Source: Spartobacteria bacterium (GTDB taxonomy: Bacteria; Verrucomicrobiota; Verrucomicrobiia; Chthoniobacterales; UBA6821). From it: a stretch of DNA of 64,000 nucleotides. The stretch covers positions 21,695 through 85,694 of the forward strand of contig CANKWU010000009.1 in NCBI GenBank assembly GCA_947487385.1, in the 5' to 3' direction. Positions 28,149 through 37,356 of this stretch are shown piece by piece; positions within the stretch are counted from its first letter, which is position 1; every line of letters begins with the position of its first letter. Made by a program: the position numbers and the translations under genes. A model generated the notes under the pieces. It was not told the DNA's origin, ran no database searches, and was given only the letters and a program-made list of their open reading frames with translations.

Positions 28149-29387
28149 TCAATCGAGAACGGAACGTGTTTTTCCTGAATAGTTGCGCCCCTTCCAACGA
28201 ACCCCCGTCGTCTGGCAAAGTCTCCAGCTATTGAGCGCAATCAGAAGCGCGAGGATCACCGCGAAAGGATGAGCAATGAAACCAAGCCATGAAGTACGGA
28301 ACCGTATCATGATCAGCAGTCGCATCCCCATGATCAGGAGCACCATGATCGCAGGGGCTTGAAAAGGCGTTTCTTTGAGTGCCAGCAAAAAAAACGGCAA
28401 TAAGAAGAGACTGAAAATCACCACGCCAAAAAGAGCAAAGCCGAGATGAGACTCCTCAAAGACAGGCCGGAGATTCTTGGAGAAACCTTCCCAGAGTTCC
28501 GGGAAGCCGCAATACATTCTGCACTTGAGAAGATCGATGCCGTCAGCATTCATCAGGCGCATTCCCTCGCCGGTTCGTGAAGCCACTAGTCGGCCGAAAG
28601 CAATATCCTCTACCAAATGATCCTTCAGAGCCTCGTGCCCCCCGAGAGTCTTGTAGGAGGAATGCTTGAAAAGAAGGAACTGACCATTGGCCGCCCCAAG
28701 CATAGCCAACCGAGCCCGTGGCAACCCCCAGCGTGCCACGCACTCCGGCTGCTCCTGCAGAAAGCGGAGGAGCGGGAAAGGATGGAAGGCCATGAAGAGA
28801 AGGTAACCCAAGGGGATTACCAATTTCTCGGACCAGCTGCCCGTGATCTGATCCGGCCAGAGGGAGAGAAGATCGGCCCTTGTGGAAACGGAGCATGCAA
28901 GCGCCGAACGGACGCATGCGGGACCATGGATTGTGTCGGCATCCGTGAAGAGAAGATGCGTGCTCTCCGGTGAGACTGCCAGAGAAAGCTGATGACAGGC
29001 CCAGTTTTTGCCAACCCACCCCTCGGGCAATTCCTTTCCTCGAAGCAAACGAAGACGAGCTCCGGGCTCTTCGACGAATCCTAGCTCCCGGGCGATCAAG
29101 GCAGTTTCATCCGTTGAGCGATCATCCAGGACGATAATCTCCCGTGCCGAAGGCTCCTGAGCGATCAGTGAAACAAGGCAGTCGCGAATGCGTCGCTCCT
29201 CGTTGCGGGCCGGCACTAGGACAGAGACATCCTGAATCCCAATTTTCCCGGCCTCTCCAAGAGGCGTCGGCTTCAACCTCCGCAAAAGCCTCATATTCAT
29301 GAGGCAATGAACGAAACAGAGCGCCAGCAAGGGGATAAACACACCCCAGCTCAGCAACTGCGACAGGAGGTGGAATAACTCCTGCAT
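28149..29387 (-). CDS. Membrane-bound family 2 glycosyltransferase
   Basis: A 412-residue GT2 enzyme with an N-terminal membrane span (residues 8-30), a cytoplasmic catalytic domain containing VSVLVPARNEERRI, IIVLDDRSTDET, the metal-binding LLFTDADT and a late VEDIAFGRLV, and three or so C-terminal spans. The segment CRMYCGFPELWEGFSKN is typical of the group related to carotenoid or hopanoid-associated glycosyltransferases (CruC/CrtQ-like), which suggests a lipid-linked acceptor, but that is inference. It is downstream of the Pro/Ala-rich secreted protein gene with a 30-bp gap. Confidence 0.87.
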   Translation of the reverse strand: MQELFHLLSQLLSWGVFIPLLALCFVHCLMNMRLLRRLKPTPLGEAGKIGIQDVSVLVPARNEERRIRDCLVSLIAQEPSAREIIVLDDRSTDETALIARELGFVEEPGARLRLLRGKELPEGWVGKNWACHQLSLAVSPESTHLLFTDADTIHGPACVRSALACSVSTRADLLSLWPDQITGSWSEKLVIPLGYLLFMAFHPFPLLRFLQEQPECVARWGLPRARLAMLGAANGQFLLFKHSSYKTLGGHEALKDHLVEDIAFGRLVASRTGEGMRLMNADGIDLLKCRMYCGFPELWEGFSKNLRPVFEESHLGFALFGVVIFSLFLLPFFLLALKETPFQAPAIMVLLIMGMRLLIMIRFRTSWLGFIAHPFAVILALLIALNSWRLCQTTGVRWKGRNYSGKTRSVLD

Positions 29388-29417
29388 GGAAATCCCTCGG
29401 CAATCGAAAAATCGACC

Positions 29418-30164
29418 CTAGCCGTTATCCGGATCAGCTTTTTTCCTCTTCTTGTGATGGACGGGCGTGTCGGAGGGTGACGGTGAAGGGGTTGCCCTGG
29501 AGGAAGCATCGACAGCAGGAGGAAGTCCCAAGGGAATGCTTGGCTCCACGCGGATCTGCTGAAGTCGACGCAGATAGGCGGCGTGCATGGTATCGATCCA
29601 TTCAGCGATCGAGGGATCAATCTTCTTCATACGCTTAGCGAGCAGATCGTAGTATTCACGGAGGGTTTCACGCTTGGTCTCGTCGCTCTTTGCCTTATCG
29701 CTCTTGGTAAGAAGGGAAGCGAGACTCTCCTCTTTGTCGGCCTTCACCTTGGCCGCGTAATACTTAGCCTTCTGGTCCTGACGCTGTTTTTCCTCATTCC
29801 CTGCGGAATTGATCGGGGAGGGTTGCCCAGGCTCGATCGGGGGCGGGATCAAGGAGTTGGGGTCACTCTGCGGGGGGTTCTGCCCCGGGGATCCAACTCC
29901 GGAGTTGGCAGCAGGGGCGAGCGGATCAACGGGCGTTTCAGCATTCGAGGCAGACTGACTTGATGCGGGGGCAACGGCATTGGACTCCGGGGCAGCAGGG
30001 GTCGGAGCGAAAAGAGAGGGAGCGGATGTTGCGACAGGAGCGGGATTATCTTGAATCTGTAGAGGAGCCGCAGGAACATTCGAGGAGGCCTGATCCTGCG
30101 CGAAGGCAGGCTTTGCATTGACGCCGAAGGCAATCAATAGACAGACAAGGAATAGGTATTTCAT
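29418..30164 (-). CDS. Secreted Pro/Ala-rich protein of unknown function
   Basis: A 248-residue protein with a clear signal peptide (cleavage after NAKPAFA, about residue 22). Residues 23-125 are low-complexity (Pro, Ala, Ser, Asn) and probably disordered. Residues 125-205 are charged and helical (KYYAAKVKADKEESLASLL, LREYYDLLAKRMKKIDPSI) and look like a folded or coiled segment. The C-terminal end is basic (HHKKRKKADPDNG). I recognise no family. It is divergent from pabB across a short promoter region. Confidence 0.75.
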   Translation of the reverse strand: MKYLFLVCLLIAFGVNAKPAFAQDQASSNVPAAPLQIQDNPAPVATSAPSLFAPTPAAPESNAVAPASSQSASNAETPVDPLAPAANSGVGSPGQNPPQSDPNSLIPPPIEPGQPSPINSAGNEEKQRQDQKAKYYAAKVKADKEESLASLLTKSDKAKSDETKRETLREYYDLLAKRMKKIDPSIAEWIDTMHAAYLRRLQQIRVEPSIPLGLPPAVDASSRATPSPSPSDTPVHHKKRKKADPDNG

Positions 30165-30255
30165 TAGAGGATGTTATTGAAGTGAGTGCTCTTTACGAGC
30201 CAAGTACTTGTCAAAGAAACAAAAATGGGAGGTTATAGCAAGATATGTGCCGAGC

Positions 30256-31455
30256 ATGACCGAGACGCAGCCCCTAACTCCCACCGGACATCCGATGGAA
30301 ATGCCCATCCGACTCGGGATGCTCTCAACATTCCGGAGCCGTAAGGGCTTTGTCTGGCTCGACTCCTCACTGCGTGTTCCGGGTGACATGTCGCTGACAG
30401 CTTCGGATCCCGATCTCATCATCGAGGGAGGTGCATCCGAGTGGCATCTTCTGGAAAAAGAACTCGAGGCCAGAAAGCGGTCGCCCATCGATTCCGGAGG
30501 CAAGCCTGACGGAGCAGCAATCGGATACTTCCGTTTTGACGGTTCGTTCCGTTTTGCTTTCTACGATCAGTTGCATCTGGAGATGAATGCCTCCTTGGTG
30601 GAAAGTGATTCATCACCCTGGCCATCCTTGGATTTTCAAGCCGAGACCGGTCGGGAGGAGTATCTGCAGAATGTCCGTCGCGCTCTGGAATACATTGCGG
30701 CTGGTGACATCTATCAGGTTTGCCTCTCCCATCGTTTCTCGACCTCGTTCCAAGGTGATCCCTGGCCTCTCTATATAGCCTTGCGAAAAGCATCACCGGC
30801 GCCGCATGCCGCCTACCTAACTTTGGAGGACGAGACGATACTCTCCAGTTCCCCGGAGTGTTTTCTCAAAATGAGCGGGCGCACCATCTCGACCAGACCA
30901 ATCAAGGGAACACGTCCCCGGCGTCAGGCAACTGCGGAGGACGAGCGCGAGGCGCAGGAACTGCAATCCTCACCTAAGGAGATCGCCGAACTGATTATGA
31001 TCACCGATCTGGAGCGCAATGACTTGGGCTCCGTCTGCGAGTATGGAAGCGTCTGCGCCCCGCGCCTTGCAGAATTGGAACGCTACGCCCAGGTCTTTCA
31101 CCTTGTCTCGACTGTCGAGGGCAATCTTCGGGAGGGCGTCTCACAGGTTGCTGCGGTGGCAGCCTGCTTCCCCGGAGGATCGATTTCAGGAGCTCCAAAA
31201 AAAAGAGCCCTAGAGATTATCAGTGAACTGGAGCCGACACCACGCGGACTTTTCACGGGAGCCATCGGCTACTTCGGCTACAATGGGGAGAGCCAGTTCA
31301 GCATAGCAATCCGTACCATTGTGATCCGCGATGGAGAGGCCTCTTTTCATGTTGGCGCGGGCATCACAGCCGACTCCGATCCGGAAAGGGAATGGGAAGA
31401 GACCCTCCACAAGGCTGCTGGAATCCTTATGGCGGCAAAGGCCGTGAATAAGTAG
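30256..31455 (+). CDS. pabB: Aminodeoxychorismate synthase component I
   Basis: Converts chorismate and ammonia to 4-amino-4-deoxychorismate for folate. The chorismate-binding domain shows GDIYQVCLSHRF, SSSPECFLKM, the PIKGTRPR motif whose Lys is characteristic of PabB (anthranilate synthase has PIAGT), LIMITDLERNDLG, and PGGSISGAPKKRA near the end. The start at 30256 (ATG, MTETQPL) is preferred; an in-frame TTG at 30208 would add 16 residues. The glutaminase subunit PabA is not adjacent. Downstream lies the convergent RRM gene. Confidence 0.93.
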   Translation: MTETQPLTPTGHPMEMPIRLGMLSTFRSRKGFVWLDSSLRVPGDMSLTASDPDLIIEGGASEWHLLEKELEARKRSPIDSGGKPDGAAIGYFRFDGSFRFAFYDQLHLEMNASLVESDSSPWPSLDFQAETGREEYLQNVRRALEYIAAGDIYQVCLSHRFSTSFQGDPWPLYIALRKASPAPHAAYLTLEDETILSSSPECFLKMSGRTISTRPIKGTRPRRQATAEDEREAQELQSSPKEIAELIMITDLERNDLGSVCEYGSVCAPRLAELERYAQVFHLVSTVEGNLREGVSQVAAVAACFPGGSISGAPKKRALEIISELEPTPRGLFTGAIGYFGYNGESQFSIAIRTIVIRDGEASFHVGAGITADSDPEREWEETLHKAAGILMAAKAVNK

Positions 31456-31510
31456 GTATAGAATACGCAACCAGCCTTAGCCCTGAAGAGACGGGCAGCC
31501 ATCAGCAGAA

Positions 31511-31542
31511 AAAAAGGCCCGGAAGTTTTCTCCCGGGCCTTT
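31511..31542 (-). terminator. Rho-independent terminator after the RRM gene
   Basis: A 10-bp perfect stem (AAAGGCCCGG at 31513-31522, complement at 31533-31542) around a 10-base loop. On the minus strand it is followed by a run of T residues (the A run at 31509-31515). It serves the minus-strand RRM gene. It lies between converging genes, but on the plus strand no T run follows. Confidence 0.85.
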
Positions 31543-31588
31543 GATTGAAAAAGTCCCCATTCAGGGACTGGGTGAAAATCTAGAAGAC

Positions 31589-32035
31589 TTAGCGGTAGTC
31601 CTGACGTCCGCCACGGTCATCGCCACCACCACGGTAGCCACCGCCGCCGCCACCTCGGTAGCCGCCGCCACTACCACCACGGTCGCCGCCACCACGGTAG
31701 CCACCACCGCCGCCGCCACCACCACCACGGTAGCCTCCTCCGCCACCGTATCCACCACCACCACCGCCGCCGCCACCACCGCGAGGACGATCCTCCATCG
31801 GACGGGCTTCATTGACAGTGAGATTGCGCCCACCCATGTCGGCGCCGCTGAGTCCCGTGATCGCCGCGCGACCTTCGTCATCGGTGCTCATGGTGATGAA
31901 TCCGAATCCGCGTGAGCGGCCTGTCGTGCGGTCTATCATGACGATTGCGTCTGTGACAGTGCCGTGAGCGCCGAAAACCTCGCGGAGGTCAGCGTCGGTT
32001 GCTGAGAAGGGAAGATTCCCGATATATAACTTCAT
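31589..32035 (-). CDS. RRM RNA-binding protein with glycine-rich tail
   Basis: A 148-residue protein with one N-terminal RNA-recognition motif: RNP2 LYIGNL (residues 3-8) and RNP1 RGFGFITM (about 42-49), followed by residues 83-148 made of Gly runs interspersed with Tyr-Arg and Arg-Asp (GGYRGGG repeats). Such proteins resemble the cold-induced Rbp proteins of cyanobacteria and bind single-stranded RNA as chaperones or localisation factors (family knowledge). The tail is encoded by low-complexity CCACC/GCC-rich DNA. The gene has its own terminator and a 304-bp upstream region shared with a divergent lipoprotein gene. Confidence 0.93.
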   Translation of the reverse strand: MKLYIGNLPFSATDADLREVFGAHGTVTDAIVMIDRTTGRSRGFGFITMSTDDEGRAAITGLSGADMGGRNLTVNEARPMEDRPRGGGGGGGGGGYGGGGGYRGGGGGGGGGYRGGGDRGGSGGGYRGGGGGGYRGGGDDRGGRQDYR

Positions 32036-32339
32036 ACTGCTTGTTTTTGTTGGTTCCTGTTACGCTGACGGCTACTTCTTGGAATGCACCAGTTCCTCAC
32101 CTGAGGATACGTGGAGCAGTCCTCCCGACCAGCGGGGAACCTGCATTGCCTGAATCGCTATCATCGAACTTCGACCTCAAGCTATGGTGATGCCGAGCCA
32201 CTTTGGCAACAGAATTTATCAATGTGACGCTTTCGTCACACTTTGGTTACAAGCGGTTCACTCCTTCAAAATCCTGATTTCGGTTGAAAAACATTGAAGT
32301 CACGGGACAAATGAGTGATCACCTAGGGAGTTCACCATA
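32036..32339. promoter_or_regulatory. Divergent intergenic region with an operator-like inverted repeat
   Basis: This 304-bp gap between the RRM gene (minus) and a lipoprotein gene (plus) has no convincing coding frame. It holds a perfect 7-bp inverted repeat at 32223-32240, TGTGACG-CTTT-CGTCACA, which has the look of a transcription-factor site. Half-sites resemble CRP/FNR-type TGTGA but the spacing is 8 instead of 6, so the binding protein is not assigned. Confidence 0.4.
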
Positions 32340-32753
32340 ATGAAACAATCACTCCGCTTACTCCCCTTTCTCCTAGTCTTAATCTTGGCGGGATGCGCTG
32401 ACAACGAAACACCGGCTCCAAGGAAGAAGCATGCTGCCGCCACCGTCACCGATTCCCAAGAAATAAGCACCTCAACTTCCACCAATGGAGTTGCTCTCGA
32501 AGATGGGATTGTAACCGACACCAACAGCGCGGTGACCAACTCAATCTCCAGCCCTGCCAATCCCTTTGCCACTCCGACTCCAGTTCCCGTGGCCGCTCCC
32601 CGTGATCTCCCTTACGGAACCCCTGTTCCAGGAAAGCCCGGTTTTGTGACCAGCCCCCACTCACCAACCGCCGGTTATGTGGATGTCCGCGGTTTTCCTC
32701 CTGGCTCCGAGGTCAAGGATCCCTACTCCGGAAAGGTCTTTCTGGTTCCCTGA
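32340..32753 (+). CDS. Small lipoprotein of a Verrucomicrobia-like type
   Basis: A 137-residue protein with a signal peptide ending in lipobox LAGC (lipidated Cys19). A Thr/Ser/Asn-rich linker runs to about residue 85, then a conserved-looking C-terminal motif YGTPVPGKPGFVTSPHS ... GYVDVRGFPPG ... DPYSGKVFLVP. I associate this ending with short lipoproteins in Verrucomicrobia, from memory only. Its stop is 8 bp before the GTG start of tyrA, so the two may be co-transcribed. Function unknown. Confidence 0.8.
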   Translation: MKQSLRLLPFLLVLILAGCADNETPAPRKKHAAATVTDSQEISTSTSTNGVALEDGIVTDTNSAVTNSISSPANPFATPTPVPVAAPRDLPYGTPVPGKPGFVTSPHSPTAGYVDVRGFPPGSEVKDPYSGKVFLVP

Positions 32754-32763
32754 TCCGCTCCGC

Positions 32764-33663
32764 GTGAGCACTCCGGCAGTCAAGAGCGATACGGCAACCG
32801 CCAGACGCGTCACGATATTCGGCCCGGGCCTGATCGGCGGCTCGATCGCCTTGGCTCTTCGAAGCCGCTCTCCAGGCACTAAAATTTCGGCGTGGGCACG
32901 CAACGAAGAAGCCTTGCATGAACTCAGCAGCAGAGGTCTAGCTGATTCTGTCTCCACTGACCCAGCTGCTGCCGTTGAAGCAGCGGATCTCGTCGTGCTT
33001 TGCACCCCGGTCGGCAGCATGGAAGGGCTGGCAAGGAGCATGACTCCAGGCCTTTCGGCTACGGCAGTCATCACGGATGCAGGAAGCGTTAAAGCCTGCG
33101 TCGTCGATCAACTCACCCCGATTCTGGGGGAAAATTATGTAGGCGCCCACCCGATGGCCGGTAGCGAACGGGCAGGGCTCGGGGCCGCACGCGAAGACCT
33201 GTTTATGGGGGCTTCCTGCCTTGTCACTCCTTCCCTGAAAAGCGCTCAAAGTGCCCTCGGCAAGGTAAGAGGATTCTGGCAGGACCTTGGTTGCGCCGTC
33301 ACAATAATGAGTCCTGTCGAGCACGACCGTCTGGTTGCCCGACTCAGCCACCTGCCGCACGCCCTAGCCTATGCCCTGATAAATCTTGTCATCGATACGC
33401 TTCCGGAAGGATCTCAGCAACTGGCCGGGGGCAGCTTCCGTGACGCCACACGCGTTGCCGCAAGCAACCCAGAGCTCTGGACAGGAATCCTTACCTCTAA
33501 CGGCCCGGAGGTTGCCGCAGCCCTACGGGAAATGTCCAAACTCTTGAAAGCGATGGCCACCGCGATCGGGGATGAAAACCCCGACTCGCTTCTCGATTTT
33601 TTGAAGAGGGCAAGGCACCATCGCAATGAGCTTTCACTCCCTGCCTCCGAACGCGCAGCCTAG
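32764..33663 (+). CDS. tyrA: Prephenate dehydrogenase
   Basis: Oxidatively decarboxylates prephenate to 4-hydroxyphenylpyruvate for tyrosine. The NAD(P)-binding motif GPGLIGGSIALALR is near the N-terminus, followed by the catalytic-region AHPMAGSERAGLGAA (His of the family HPMAG motif) and LSHLPHALAYAL. The frame is open further upstream through the lipoprotein gene, but the GTG at 32764 gives a normal 299-residue protein starting just before the Rossmann fold. aroA follows after 8 bp, so the gene lies in a tyrA-aroA-cmk-plsC run. Confidence 0.93.
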   Translation: MSTPAVKSDTATARRVTIFGPGLIGGSIALALRSRSPGTKISAWARNEEALHELSSRGLADSVSTDPAAAVEAADLVVLCTPVGSMEGLARSMTPGLSATAVITDAGSVKACVVDQLTPILGENYVGAHPMAGSERAGLGAAREDLFMGASCLVTPSLKSAQSALGKVRGFWQDLGCAVTIMSPVEHDRLVARLSHLPHALAYALINLVIDTLPEGSQQLAGGSFRDATRVAASNPELWTGILTSNGPEVAAALREMSKLLKAMATAIGDENPDSLLDFLKRARHHRNELSLPASERAA

Positions 33664-33671
33664 AAATTTTC

Positions 33672-34979
33672 ATGCATACTTTCACTGTCCATCACTGCGA
33701 GCCAATCCGCGCCACCATCACTATTCCGGGAGATAAGAGCATGTCTCATCGGAGCGCCATGTTTGCCTCTCTTGCAGAGGGGCGGAGCACGATCACCGGT
33801 TTCCTGGAGAGTGAGGACTGCCTCTCCACTGTCAATGCGATGAGAGCGCTCGGAGCCCACATCGAGCGCACCGCCACCGGCACCTTTGTCGTGGAAGGCA
33901 AGGGAGGACACTTTTCTGCGCCAGCCACTAATGTCGATTGTGGCAACTCCGGCACCACCATGCGTCTTCTCTCCGGCATTCTGGCAGCCCAGCCTTTTAG
34001 CTCTCGCCTTACCGGCGATGCCTCACTCTCAAAGCGCCCGATGGGACGGATCATCAAGCCACTCACCGAGATGGGGGCTCGCTTCAGCTCTGAAGGAGGA
34101 GAAGGGAAGCCGCCGTTGGTGGTCGAGGGAGGGGTAGTTTCACCCCTCCACTATGAGATGCCAGTTGCCAGTGCCCAGGTGAAGAGTGCCATCTTGCTCG
34201 CAGGTCTTTCAGCCGAGGGAGAGACCAGCGTGGTGGAACCCGCAGCCTGCAGAGATCACACGGAGCGGATGCTTCAAGAGTTCGGTATTTCGCTGGATCT
34301 TGGGAAAGCTGACGCTAACGGCCGCCGCCGCATCGCTCTCAAGGGTCCCCAACAACTCAAGGCCCGAGACTTTGCCGTGCCAGGCGATATCTCAAGTGCC
34401 GCCTTCTGGCTTGTGGCTGCTTCAGCCAAGGCAGGATCCGATGTCACGATGCCTGGCGTGGGACTGAACCCCACTCGCACCGGCGTCATTGCTGTACTCC
34501 GTCGCATGGGGGCAACGATCGAGGCCACACCAGTAGACCCTGATACAGCCGAACCACTTGGCACCGTCCGCGTGCTCGGCAGCAAACTCCACGGCACCGT
34601 GATCGAGGGGGCCGAGATTCCGAATGTCATCGATGAACTTCCCATCCTTGCGGTGGCCGGAGCACTAGCCCAAGGCACAACCATCATACGTGACGCCAAG
34701 GAGCTTCGAGTTAAGGAGACCGACCGCATTGCCGCAGTCGCTGGAAATCTTCGCGCCATGGGCGTACCCGTTACCGAGACAGAGGATGGCATGGTTATAG
34801 AAGGCGGGCACCCGCTGAAAGGGGCGCAACTCGAGTGCTTTCACGATCACCGCATCGCAATGGCTTTTGCCATTGCAGGACTCTTCGCCGAGGGGGAGAC
34901 AGTCATCAATCATGTGGACTGCGTGGCCACCTCCTATCCGACCTTCGGCTCAACGCTCGAGTCGGTACTGGCCGCCTGA
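33672..34979 (+). CDS. aroA: 3-phosphoshikimate 1-carboxyvinyltransferase (EPSP synthase)
   Basis: Sixth step of the shikimate pathway. The 435-residue protein has PGDKSMSHRSAMFASLAEG at the N-terminus (active-site Lys), GNSGTTMRLLSG, SAQVKSAILLAGL, and LRVKETDRIAAVAGNL near the C-terminus, all family signatures. It follows tyrA by 8 bp, and cmk starts 8 bp after it. A tyrA-aroA-cmk order is common in bacteria. The length matches the family. Confidence 0.97.
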   Translation: MHTFTVHHCEPIRATITIPGDKSMSHRSAMFASLAEGRSTITGFLESEDCLSTVNAMRALGAHIERTATGTFVVEGKGGHFSAPATNVDCGNSGTTMRLLSGILAAQPFSSRLTGDASLSKRPMGRIIKPLTEMGARFSSEGGEGKPPLVVEGGVVSPLHYEMPVASAQVKSAILLAGLSAEGETSVVEPAACRDHTERMLQEFGISLDLGKADANGRRRIALKGPQQLKARDFAVPGDISSAAFWLVAASAKAGSDVTMPGVGLNPTRTGVIAVLRRMGATIEATPVDPDTAEPLGTVRVLGSKLHGTVIEGAEIPNVIDELPILAVAGALAQGTTIIRDAKELRVKETDRIAAVAGNLRAMGVPVTETEDGMVIEGGHPLKGAQLECFHDHRIAMAFAIAGLFAEGETVINHVDCVATSYPTFGSTLESVLAA

Positions 34980-34987
34980 ATAATTCC

Positions 34988-35644
34988 ATGGCCGGACGCG
35001 TCATCGCCATCGACGGTCCCGCAGCCTCCGGGAAGAGCAGCGTATCCCGGGGAGTTGCCGCTGCACTAGGCTGGTTCTTTGTTAGCTCCGGCCACTTTTA
35101 CCGGGCCATCGCCTGGGGCACCGTGCGCGATCAGATCTCATCAAACTCACCCGATTCTTTGATCGCCTGGATTGCCACGCGCAAACTCACTCTCCTTGAA
35201 GACGAAGACCCCACAAAAGGCGTCTCCCTCTTACTGGATGGGGAAAATGCCTCACCTCACCTCTCGGATTCACAGGTGGCGACCACGGTTTCCGTAATCG
35301 CCGCAATGCCTGCCGTGCGTGATTTCATCAATGCCAGACTCCGCGCCTTGTCAGAAAACCATGATCTGGTCATGGAAGGTCGTGATATCGGCTCCGTTGT
35401 CTTTCCGCTGACCCCATGGAAATTCTACCTCGACGCCTCTCCCGAGGTACGTGCCCGCCGTCGTGCCAGTGAGGGAGCGATCGATACTGTGAGCGAACGT
35501 GACAGACTTGACTCAACGCGAGCGACTGCCCCATTGACTGTTCCTCCGGGCGCCATTGTCATCGACACGACACACCTGACCCTGGATCAAGTAATCCAGA
35601 CGGCACTGGAGCATCTCCATCTTCCAGAGCTGACCACCGGCTGA
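34988..35644 (+). CDS. cmk: Cytidylate kinase
   Basis: Phosphorylates CMP and dCMP. The start at 34988 gives 218 residues with the P-loop GPAASGKSS at 10-18 and the CMP-binding MEGRDIGSVVFP. An upstream in-frame extension into aroA has no family resemblance. Its stop overlaps the start of plsC. In many bacteria cmk is followed by rpsA (ribosomal protein S1); here plsC follows instead. Confidence 0.95.
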   Translation: MAGRVIAIDGPAASGKSSVSRGVAAALGWFFVSSGHFYRAIAWGTVRDQISSNSPDSLIAWIATRKLTLLEDEDPTKGVSLLLDGENASPHLSDSQVATTVSVIAAMPAVRDFINARLRALSENHDLVMEGRDIGSVVFPLTPWKFYLDASPEVRARRRASEGAIDTVSERDRLDSTRATAPLTVPPGAIVIDTTHLTLDQVIQTALEHLHLPELTTG

Positions 35645-36342
35645 TGATGAGCTTCACCTACTACTTCTGGTACACGCTCTCGAAGATCGCGGCGCGTTTC
35701 TTTTTCAGCTTCCGAGCGGTTCATCCGGAGCGGATGATCGAAGAGGGACCTCTCATTCTTGCCTCCAATCACCAGAGCTATTTCGATCCCCCGCTGGTTG
35801 GCATCTGCTCACGACGAGGCGTCTATTATCTCGCCCGCAAAACCCTTCTTCAGATCCCCTTGCTGGGAAAGCTTCTCCCTCACATTAATGTCATCCTCGT
35901 CGACCGCGACGGTAATGACATGTCGGCACTCAAGACTGTGATCCGCACAGTCAAATCGGGCAACGCCGTCGTCCTCTTTCCCGAGGGAACACGATCGGTG
36001 GATGGTGCTCTCCAACCTGCAAAAGCCGGGATCGGCCTAGTCATTGCAAAGACCCGGGCCCCCGTGCAACCGATGCGCATCTTCGGCTCCCACGAGGCCT
36101 TTCCGAAAGGATCAGGAAAAATTTCCCTGACTCCAATCAGCGTCGTGGTAGGCAACCCGATCCGTTTCACACCCAAGGAACTGGATCCAGCTACCCACGG
36201 CGGCGATGACCGGGCGCTTTATCAACATCTTTCAAATCGTGTCATGGAAGCGATCGGAGCCCTCTCGCTTCCGGAGTCATCCCCGTCGTATTCCCAAACT
36301 TCCTCAGCCTTGCCATCATCGCCTCCGATGCCGAATCTGTAA
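35644..36342 (+). CDS. plsC: 1-acyl-sn-glycerol-3-phosphate acyltransferase
   Basis: Makes phosphatidic acid for membrane lipids. The 232-residue protein contains the catalytic NHQSYFDPP (His43 and Asp48 of the HX4D motif) and the substrate-binding FPEGTRS at 112-118. A short N-terminal hydrophobic segment suggests membrane association. Two consecutive ATG codons at 35644 and 35647 are possible starts; the first overlaps the cmk stop. The C-terminal 20 residues are Ser/Pro-rich. Confidence 0.94.
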   Translation: MMSFTYYFWYTLSKIAARFFFSFRAVHPERMIEEGPLILASNHQSYFDPPLVGICSRRGVYYLARKTLLQIPLLGKLLPHINVILVDRDGNDMSALKTVIRTVKSGNAVVLFPEGTRSVDGALQPAKAGIGLVIAKTRAPVQPMRIFGSHEAFPKGSGKISLTPISVVVGNPIRFTPKELDPATHGGDDRALYQHLSNRVMEAIGALSLPESSPSYSQTSSALPSSPPMPNL

Positions 36343-36347
36343 CCTTC

Positions 36348-37337
36348 ATGAGCGAATCAAAGACCCATGCCATCATCATCAGCGATCTGGTGAAATCCTT
36401 TGGAGAACGCCGTGCGCTCGACGGAATCTCCCTCGAGGTGCACCGAGGCGAACTCTTCTGCCTGCTAGGACCGAATGGTGGAGGAAAGAGCACTCTCTTC
36501 CGAATCCTGGCGACCCTCTCCCTTCCCGACTCCGGCACGGCAAAAATCGCGGGTCATGATGTAGTTTCAGACGCAGCTGCAGTCAGGTCCCGACTCGGCG
36601 TTGTCTTCCAGTCACCAAGTCTCGACGGCAAGCTGACCATTCTGGAGAACCTCCGTTGTGGCGGTGCCCTTTACGGGCTTACTGGAGGGGAACTCGAATC
36701 CCGGATCATTGAGGCCACTAAGGCCCTCAACCTAACAGACCGACTTAATGACATTGTCGAGACCCTCTCCGGCGGACTTCAGCGCCGTGCTGAAATCGCG
36801 AAGTGCCTCCTGATCCGTCCAGAGGTGCTTCTGCTCGACGAGCCCTCCACAGGACTCGACCCTGGAGCCCGCCTTGATCTCTGGGCTGCCCTGGAAAAAC
36901 TCCGAAACGAGCACAATGTCACCGCTCTCTGCACCACGCATCTCATGGAGGAGGCGGCGCGAGCCGACCGGGTCGGCATTGTCAGTTCCGGAAAACTTGT
37001 GGCCCTTGGCACTCCCGATGAACTCACCGCGGCCATCGGCGGCGATGTGATCAGCCTAGGAGTTTCCAAAGAAACCGGAGCCGATATACTCGCAAAACTC
37101 ATCACTTCGATGACCGGCATACCCGCGACAGTCGTGGAGGGAGAGGTTCGCATCGAGCACGTCGAGGCCTATGCGCTTGCAGCACGTCTGGCCGGGGAGT
37201 TTCCGAAAGAGATCACCTCCCTCCGAATCGCCCGACCAACTTTAGAGGATGTCTTCATCGCAAGGACAGGGCGCCTCTTTGCCGATCAGGATCTGGAGCC
37301 AGACATGAATGCGCCCGTTAAGAAAAAGAAGCACTAA
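36348..37337 (+). CDS. ABC-2-type transporter ATPase
   Basis: ATPase of a two-gene exporter with the adjacent permease. The 329-residue protein has Walker A GPNGGGKST, signature LSGGLQRRAEIAKCL, Walker B VLLLDEPSTGLDPGARLDLW and the H-loop TALCTTHL, with a C-terminal extension typical of drug-exporter (DrrA/CcmA-like) ATPases. The third Walker A position is Gly where most have Ala. It overlaps no gene; the permease starts about 20 bp downstream. Substrate unknown; lipid, polysaccharide or drug export are all possible. Confidence 0.92.
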   Translation: MSESKTHAIIISDLVKSFGERRALDGISLEVHRGELFCLLGPNGGGKSTLFRILATLSLPDSGTAKIAGHDVVSDAAAVRSRLGVVFQSPSLDGKLTILENLRCGGALYGLTGGELESRIIEATKALNLTDRLNDIVETLSGGLQRRAEIAKCLLIRPEVLLLDEPSTGLDPGARLDLWAALEKLRNEHNVTALCTTHLMEEAARADRVGIVSSGKLVALGTPDELTAAIGGDVISLGVSKETGADILAKLITSMTGIPATVVEGEVRIEHVEAYALAARLAGEFPKEITSLRIARPTLEDVFIARTGRLFADQDLEPDMNAPVKKKKH

Positions 37338-37356
37338 GTTGCCAAAGCAGTTCTTT

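Noticed and set aside
31600..31795. Repeated CCACC/GCC-rich units resembling a repeat array
   Set aside because: They encode the Gly-rich tail of the RRM protein; unit length is irregular and there are no spacers, so it is not a CRISPR array.
32223..32240. CRP binding site
   Set aside because: Half-sites fit but the spacer is 8 instead of 6 and no CRP-family gene is in the window; kept only as an unassigned operator candidate.
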